Positions 60,384 through 64,000 of a stretch of DNA of 64,000 bases are shown one piece after another; the first letter of the stretch is position 1; each line of letters opens with the position of its first letter. The translations under genes were made by a program, and so were the position numbers. The notes under the pieces were generated by a model. It saw only the letters and a list, made by a program, of their open reading frames with translations. It was not told where the DNA came from and searched no databases. Source of the stretch: Streptomyces sp. ISL-1 (GTDB taxonomy: Bacteria; Actinomycetota; Actinomycetes; Streptomycetales; Streptomycetaceae); the NCBI RefSeq assembly GCF_018614585.1, contig NZ_JAGGOI010000019.1, forward strand, positions 1 through 64,000, read 5' to 3'.

Positions 60384-60533
60384 CTACTCAGCCTTGACCA
60401 TGGTCTTGCCGCAGCAGCAGAAACCGGTGACCGCGTCGGCGTACCCGTTGTCGACGGCGGCCTTGGCAGCGAGGCACCGATCTCGAACAGGGCGGCGACA
60501 AAGGGCAACGGAACGCTCGATGGTTGGCCTCAT
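60384..60533 (-). CDS. Possible small Cys-rich protein
   Basis: A 49-residue frame (ATG 60533) ends DAVTGFCCCGKTMVKAE, with four cysteines, three of them adjacent. It lies just upstream of, and divergent from, a metal-responsive promoter. No ribosome site is clear, so it may be a remnant. The rest of the 60245-60558 gap holds nothing recognised. Confidence 0.3.
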   Translation of the reverse strand: MRPTIERSVALCRRPVRDRCLAAKAAVDNGYADAVTGFCCCGKTMVKAE

Positions 60534-60558
60534 GTGACGGGGACCACATATCGCGAGC

Positions 60559-60590
60559 TTGAATCCGGTACTTAGGTACGGCCTTACGGT
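60559..60590 (+). promoter_or_regulatory. MerR-type promoter with mer-like operator
   Basis: TTGAAT (60559-60564) and TACGGT (60585-60590) are separated by 20 bp, the long spacer typical of MerR-controlled promoters. The spacer holds CCGGTACTTAGGTACGG (60565-60581), close to the CCGTAC-N4-GTACGG mer operator. A MerR protein would twist the DNA on metal binding. It drives 60632-62600. Confidence 0.75.
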
Positions 60591-60631
60591 CGAGGCAGAC
60601 AGCGACATTGCTGACGATCGGGGAGGTTGCC

Positions 60632-61474
60632 ATGTCGGGTTCAGTGCCGGACAGCGGGTGCGGGTGTTGCGGTACCGCCAGCGCGGAGCGTACCGAGCAG
60701 CCCGTGCGGGCGGGGTCGGCTGTGCGGGTGCGGCTGTTGGCCGGTGCCGAGCAGCTCGGCATCGGCGGTGAGGATCTGGGCGGCTTGGCCGGGCTGTTCG
60801 ACGGCGGGGACTGCGCGGCGGTCCAGGGTCGCATGGCCCAGCTGGTGACGGGGCGGCTGGCCGCCACCGAGGCGCGGATTGTGGAGCTGGTGGAGGAGGC
60901 CGCCCGGTTGCAGGCCGGCATGCCCGACGCGCGGCCGGGCCCCTTGGAAGAGGTGGCGGGGCTGCAGCGCCGCATTGTCGAGCTGGGTGGGATGGTCGGT
61001 GTCTTGCAGGGCGCCGCCGCCCGGTTGAGCGAGCCGGCCACCACGGGCGCGTGCCGGGAGGACTGTGCCTGCGTGACGGCCGCGTCGGCGGTGACCACGC
61101 CGCGGGTGCCGGCGAGCCGGATGGCCTTGTCGGCGGCCGCGGTCGGCGGCGGGTCGGACATCGTCTGCACGCTGGAGGGCGGCACCGACGCCATGAGTGA
61201 GCGCATCACCGACTGGCAGACGGTCGTCGGGGCGGCGACCGGCCGGGAGCCCGCCGACGGCGGGGTGACCTTGACCTTCGACCACGACCCCGGGGCGGCT
61301 GTGGAGCTGGCCCGCCTGGCGGCGGCGGAGTTCGCGTGCTGCTCGTTCTTCACCTTCACCCTCACGATCGGGCCGATGGGGATGCGGTTCACGGTGACCG
61401 CCCCGGAGGAGGCCCGCGACGTGGTCACCGCCGTGTACGGCACCGCCGCCCCCGCCGCATCGGGAGGCAGCTGA
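60632..61474 (+). CDS. HTH-less paralogue of a MerR-type metal regulator
   Basis: The 280-residue protein has no winged HTH. It begins with a Cys cluster (DSGCGCCG) followed by the helical effector region of MerR proteins (VRLLAGAEQLGIGGEDLGGL, GGDCAAVQGRMAQLVTGRLA). It ends with the same C-terminal domain as the regulator at 62728 (CREDCACV, then FACCSFFTFTLTIGPMGMRF). It probably binds metal and could act as a chaperone, scavenger or dominant partner of the regulators. GGGGAGG is 5 bases before ATG 60632. Its stop overlaps the rhodanese ATG. Confidence 0.6.
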   Translation: MSGSVPDSGCGCCGTASAERTEQPVRAGSAVRVRLLAGAEQLGIGGEDLGGLAGLFDGGDCAAVQGRMAQLVTGRLAATEARIVELVEEAARLQAGMPDARPGPLEEVAGLQRRIVELGGMVGVLQGAAARLSEPATTGACREDCACVTAASAVTTPRVPASRMALSAAAVGGGSDIVCTLEGGTDAMSERITDWQTVVGAATGREPADGGVTLTFDHDPGAAVELARLAAAEFACCSFFTFTLTIGPMGMRFTVTAPEEARDVVTAVYGTAAPAASGGS

Positions 61475-61812
61475 TGGACCGCATCACCCGCGAGGACCTG
61501 CGGGCCCTGCTCGAGCGTGGGGCGGTGACCCTGGTCGAGGCCCTGTCGGCGGCGGCCTACGGCACCGAGCACATCCCCGGCGCGGTCAACGTGCCCGGTG
61601 AGCTGACCGCACCGCTGGCCACCGCGCTCGCCCCCAACACCGCGGGCACGGTGGTGGTGTACTGCTCCGGGCCGGCCTGCGGCCGATCGAAGGTCACCGC
61701 CGCCGCGTTCGAGCGCCTCGGTTACACCGACGTGCGGGTCTACCCGGGCGGCAAGCTGGACTGGCTGCAGGCCGGGCTTCCGCTGGCCGGCACCCGCGGT
61801 GCGGCGGTCTGA
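61474..61812 (+). CDS. Rhodanese-like sulfurtransferase
   Basis: The 112-residue single-domain rhodanese has the entry TREDLRALLERGAVTLVEAL and the active-site loop VVVYCSGPACGRSKV, with the catalytic Cys in YCSGPACGRS. It would move sulfane sulfur or trap metal with persulfide in the cytosol. ATG 61474 overlaps the preceding stop and follows GGGAGG, so it is coupled to the Cys-rich protein. Confidence 0.8.
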   Translation: MDRITREDLRALLERGAVTLVEALSAAAYGTEHIPGAVNVPGELTAPLATALAPNTAGTVVVYCSGPACGRSKVTAAAFERLGYTDVRVYPGGKLDWLQAGLPLAGTRGAAV

Positions 61813-61815
61813 GCC

Positions 61816-62250
61816 ATGTATGACATCGAAGGCAGGCGGCTGCGCACCGGGGAGGTTGCCGAACGCGCCGGGGTGAACATCCAGACGCTGCGCTATTACG
61901 AACGCCGCGGGCTGATCGCCGAACCCGACCGCAGCCCCGGCGGGCAGCGTACCTACCCGGCTGACACGGTCACCCTGCTCGGCGTGATCAAGGCCGCCCA
62001 GCGGCTCGGGTTCACCCTGGATGAGGTCGCCGAGTTGCTGGACACTGGCCGTCACGGCCACCCGACTCCGGACCTGCGGGAGCAGGCGCTCGCGAAACAG
62101 GCTGAGATCGAACGCAAGATCGCCGACCTGGTCGTGATCCGCGACGCCCTCACTCGCATCGTGGCGGCCCGCTGCGACAGCCTCACCCACTGCACCTGCA
62201 CCGACTGCCCCCTGCCCTACGCCGAACTCGCCGACGGAGAGACGTCATGA
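61816..62250 (+). CDS. MerR-family metal-responsive regulator
   Basis: The 144-residue regulator has the MerR HTH (LRTGEVAERAGVNIQTLRYY), the GQRTYPADTVTLLGVIKAAQ wing, and a C-terminal metal loop (ARCDSLTHCTCTDCPLPYAE) with four cysteines, suggesting mercury or another thiophilic metal. It probably controls the promoter at 60559. It starts three bases after the rhodanese stop and overlaps the next gene by 4 bases. Confidence 0.85.
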   Translation: MYDIEGRRLRTGEVAERAGVNIQTLRYYERRGLIAEPDRSPGGQRTYPADTVTLLGVIKAAQRLGFTLDEVAELLDTGRHGHPTPDLREQALAKQAEIERKIADLVVIRDALTRIVAARCDSLTHCTCTDCPLPYAELADGETS

Positions 62251-62600
62251 CGCTGCACCACGACCGCCAAACCCCCTCCCTGCCCCTGACCGCCACCGCA
62301 ACCGCGCCGGCCGACCGGGCCCACATCGACCAGGTGCCGGACACCAAGCCGCCCACCCGCAGCAAGGTCACCGCTGCTCTTGCCGCGCTGGCCTGCGCGG
62401 CGTGCTGCGCCCTGCCGTTCCTCATCGCCGCCGGGGTCTTTACCGGCGCCGGCGCCGCCGTCGCGGAGAAGGGCCTGCTCGCCGTCTCAGGGTTTCTGCT
62501 GGCCGCCGCCGGGACGATGTGGTGGCTGCACCGCCGCCGCGCCGCCCGCAAGGCCGCCGCCGGTGACAGCGGCTGCGCAAGCGGCACCTGCGCCTGCTGA
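62247..62600 (+). CDS. MerT-like small metal-transport membrane protein
   Basis: The 117-residue protein has two transmembrane helices. In the first stands a CC-x-LP motif (ALACAACCALPFLIAAG), the signature of MerT/MerF/MerC-type mercury importers; the C-terminus adds GCASGTCAC. It would carry Hg(II) across the membrane to a reductase, though no merA is in the window. ATGA overlap with merR. Confidence 0.65.
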   Translation: MTLHHDRQTPSLPLTATATAPADRAHIDQVPDTKPPTRSKVTAALAALACAACCALPFLIAAGVFTGAGAAVAEKGLLAVSGFLLAAAGTMWWLHRRRAARKAAAGDSGCASGTCAC

Positions 62601-62689
62601 CCCCCGCCGGTGTGGCCCGGCGAGGCCCTGCCGCCAGGCACCGGTCGGACATGCCCGTTGCCGTTGTGGTGGGGGACGGTGATCCGGGC

Positions 62690-62721
62690 TTGACCTTCGA
62701 GTCGGGTCGAAGGTTTATGTT
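62690..62721 (+). promoter_or_regulatory. MerR-type promoter with 20-bp spacer, leaderless start
   Basis: TTGACC (62690-62695) and TATGTT (62716-62721) are 20 bp apart. The dyad ACCTTCGA-GTCGGG-TCGAAGGT (62693-62714) lies between them, the geometry of MerR-activated promoters. The expected transcript start coincides with GTG 62728, so the regulator's mRNA is probably leaderless. Confidence 0.78.
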
Positions 62722-62727
62722 CGCAGT

Positions 62728-63510
62728 GTGACCAGCTTGCGGATTTCTCAGCTTGCCGAGCGTTCCGGCGTTCCGGCCACGACGCTGCGGTTCTATGAGA
62801 CCGCCGGGCTGCTGCCCGCCGAGCGCACCCCGGCCGGCTACCGCGTCTATACCCAGGAGTCGGTGGAGCGGCTGGCGTTCATCTCGTCCGCCAAGCTTCT
62901 CGGGCTGCCGCTGGAGGAGATCCGGGAGCTGCTCGGGGTCTGGGAGCAGGGTGTGTGCGCGGCGGTGCGGGCACGGCTGCTGCCTTTGGTGGCGGACCGT
63001 ATCGCCGATGCGGACCGGCGCCTGGCCGAGTTGTCGGCGTTCTCTGCGCGTCTGGCGGGGGTCCATGAGCAGCTGTCGACTCCGGCGCCTGCGGGTGCGT
63101 GCGGGCCGGGCTGCGGCTGCGTCACCAGCGCCAATGGCCGCCCCGGCCCGGTGTTGGTGGAACTGTCCCTGACCCGTACCGAGCCGCCGAAGGGCGAGGA
63201 CGAGGCGTGGCGGGAGGTTCCGGTGGCCTGCACCCTGGGCGGTGCCGAGCTGGGCGAGCGGACCGAGCAGTGGCAGCGGCTGGCGGGCAAGGCCACCAGT
63301 CGCGAGGAGGTCCCGGACGGGCTGCGGCTGACCTTCCCCACCACGCCGGAGCTGGCTTCCGAGGTCGCCGCGCTGGCGGCCGCCGAGCAGGAATGCTGCG
63401 CGTTCTTCGACTTCACCCTGCACCTGGCGCCTGCGGAGCTGGTGCTGACCGTGCGCGCTCCCGAGGCCGCCGGATCCCTGCTGACAGATCTGTTCGGAGT
63501 GACGGCATGA
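62728..63510 (+). CDS. MerR-family regulator with C-terminal Cys-rich domain
   Basis: The 260-residue regulator has the N-terminal HTH (RISQLAERSGVPATTLRFYE, YRVYTQESVERLAFISSAKL) and the effector Cys (EQGVCAAVRARL). A C-terminal domain follows with GACGPGCGCVTSANG and ECCAFFDFTLHLAPAELVLT. The C-terminal half is shared with the protein at 60632. It likely controls its own promoter at 62690. GTG 62728 sits at the expected transcript start. It overlaps the next gene by 4 bases. Confidence 0.8.
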   Translation: MTSLRISQLAERSGVPATTLRFYETAGLLPAERTPAGYRVYTQESVERLAFISSAKLLGLPLEEIRELLGVWEQGVCAAVRARLLPLVADRIADADRRLAELSAFSARLAGVHEQLSTPAPAGACGPGCGCVTSANGRPGPVLVELSLTRTEPPKGEDEAWREVPVACTLGGAELGERTEQWQRLAGKATSREEVPDGLRLTFPTTPELASEVAALAAAEQECCAFFDFTLHLAPAELVLTVRAPEAAGSLLTDLFGVTA

Positions 63511-63815
63511 CCCAAGATCAGCGTTCAACGAGCCCCTGGGCGCTCTTCGGAGCCGGTGCTGTCGCGGTGGCGGCCTGTGCGGTGTGCTGCATCGGCCCGC
63601 TGCTGGCCCTGCTCGGTGGCATCGGCGCCGCGTCCGCGATCGGCGCGGTGTGGATCCCGGCTCTGGCCGTGGTGGCGGTTGCCGCCCTGCTGGGCGTGGT
63701 GTGGGTGCTGCGCCGCCGCCGGGGCGCGGCCTGCACGACCGAGCCGGGTCCGGTCGACCTCGGTATGCCCACCCAGGCGCCGGCCGATGTCGACACCCAC
63801 CCGGTCCGACACTGA
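63507..63815 (+). CDS. MerF/MerT-like membrane protein
   Basis: The 102-residue protein has two transmembrane helices with VAACAVCCIGPLLALLGGIG (a CC-x-GP signature of mercury transport proteins) and a C-terminal cytosolic tail. It is co-transcribed with the regulator at 62728 and duplicates the function of the protein at 62247. ATG 63507 overlaps the regulator stop. Confidence 0.65.
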   Translation: MTQDQRSTSPWALFGAGAVAVAACAVCCIGPLLALLGGIGAASAIGAVWIPALAVVAVAALLGVVWVLRRRRGAACTTEPGPVDLGMPTQAPADVDTHPVRH

Positions 63816-63906
63816 CCCCCAGACCTCACCCCCCGCCCTGTCAGTCTCAAGCTCCCTCTCGGCTCGTCAGCCGGTGGGTGTCCGTTCCTTCCGGAGGTAT
63901 CCGCGC

Positions 63907-64000
63907 GTGCGCCCTGCCCGTCCCCTGACTCTCGCCGCTGTCGCCCTGTTCGCTCTGACCGCCTGCGGCACCCAGAACACCGACGCCTCCGCCAAGGCAC
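63907..64000 (+). CDS. Lipoprotein N-terminus (cut by the window edge)
   Basis: GTG 63907 follows GGAGGT and encodes a signal peptide with a lipobox (PLTLAAVALFALTACGTQNT: LTAC, Cys acylated). The mature part is outside the window. Its place after the membrane metal genes suggests a periplasmic metal-binding or redox lipoprotein of the same operon. Confidence 0.6.
   Translation, partial: MRPARPLTLAAVALFALTACGTQNTDASAKA

Noticed and set aside
60608..60631. MerR N-terminus LTIGEVA fused to the Cys-rich protein
   Set aside because: The residues arise from the ribosome site GGGGAGG read in frame; ATG 60632 is the likely start and the HTH does not continue.
1..64000. CRISPR array or tRNA genes
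   Set aside because: No regularly spaced direct repeats with unique spacers were seen, and no cloverleaf-compatible tRNA sequence was recognised, including near the island and prophage edges.

Overview
The base composition (very high GC, GTG starts, strong GGAGG-type ribosome sites, WhiB, DUF4192 and HTH-TPR families) points to a Streptomyces or close relative. The window is a composite accessory region: a siphovirus-type prophage with no recognisable terminase, interrupted by an island of metabolic and defence genes, and bounded by chromosomal genes on the left and an IS plus a mercury-type metal module on the right.

Layout: (1) 1-2.4 kb, chromosomal edge: a LuxR-type regulator cut by the window edge, a divergent aldo/keto reductase, an IS630-type remnant and a small RsbW-like ATPase. 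(2) 2.7-8.7 kb, phage head genes: portal, an unusual MobF/TrwC-relaxase-like protein, scaffold, decoration protein, major capsid protein and two small head proteins; no terminase precedes the portal. (3) 8.7-27.4 kb, island: a minus-strand six-gene operon (archaeal-type AdoMet synthetase, phosphotransferase, histidine phosphatase, seryl-tRNA synthetase, glycosyltransferase, aaRS-like protein) with a divergent HTH-TPR regulator and a HAD hydrolase; then hsdR, an AbiEi/AbiEii pair, hsdM and hsdS; then a frameshifted radC and a DUF262/DUF1524 GmrSD-like protein. (4) 27.4-40.7 kb, phage head-tail, tail and lysis genes in normal siphovirus order. They include a -1 frameshift in the tail chaperone, a 1422-residue tape measure, and an endolysin whose 3' end carries a nested holin-like reading frame. 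(5) 40.7-57.8 kb, phage early genes on the same strand: RecT, a RecB/Cas4-like nuclease, a lambda-O-like initiator with palindromic iterons inside its own gene, a C5 methyltransferase, WhiB, a clamp-like protein, HU, a RuvC-like resolvase, a motif-IV-less adenine-methyltransferase homologue, DUF4192 and many unknowns. (6) 57.9-59.5 kb, an IS4-family transposase. (7) 59.5-64 kb, a hypothetical gene and two metal modules, each driven by a MerR-type promoter with a 20-bp spacer.

The early phage region has its own regulatory grammar: three copies of a GCGAWTAAGATAWAA promoter, three copies of a TGACATTYTTSAA element, a start-associated CTCTTGGAGA leader before many genes, and nine GC-rich stem-loops placed just before individual genes. 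The prophage is probably defective: it is split, and terminase, polymerase and a complete integrase are missing from the window. Its early and tail genes are otherwise mostly intact, apart from one amber-interrupted gene and one recombinase fragment. The most unusual items are the relaxase-fold head protein without a catalytic tyrosine, the lambda-like origin inside the initiator gene, the aaRS/AdoMet operon and the HTH-less MerR paralogue.
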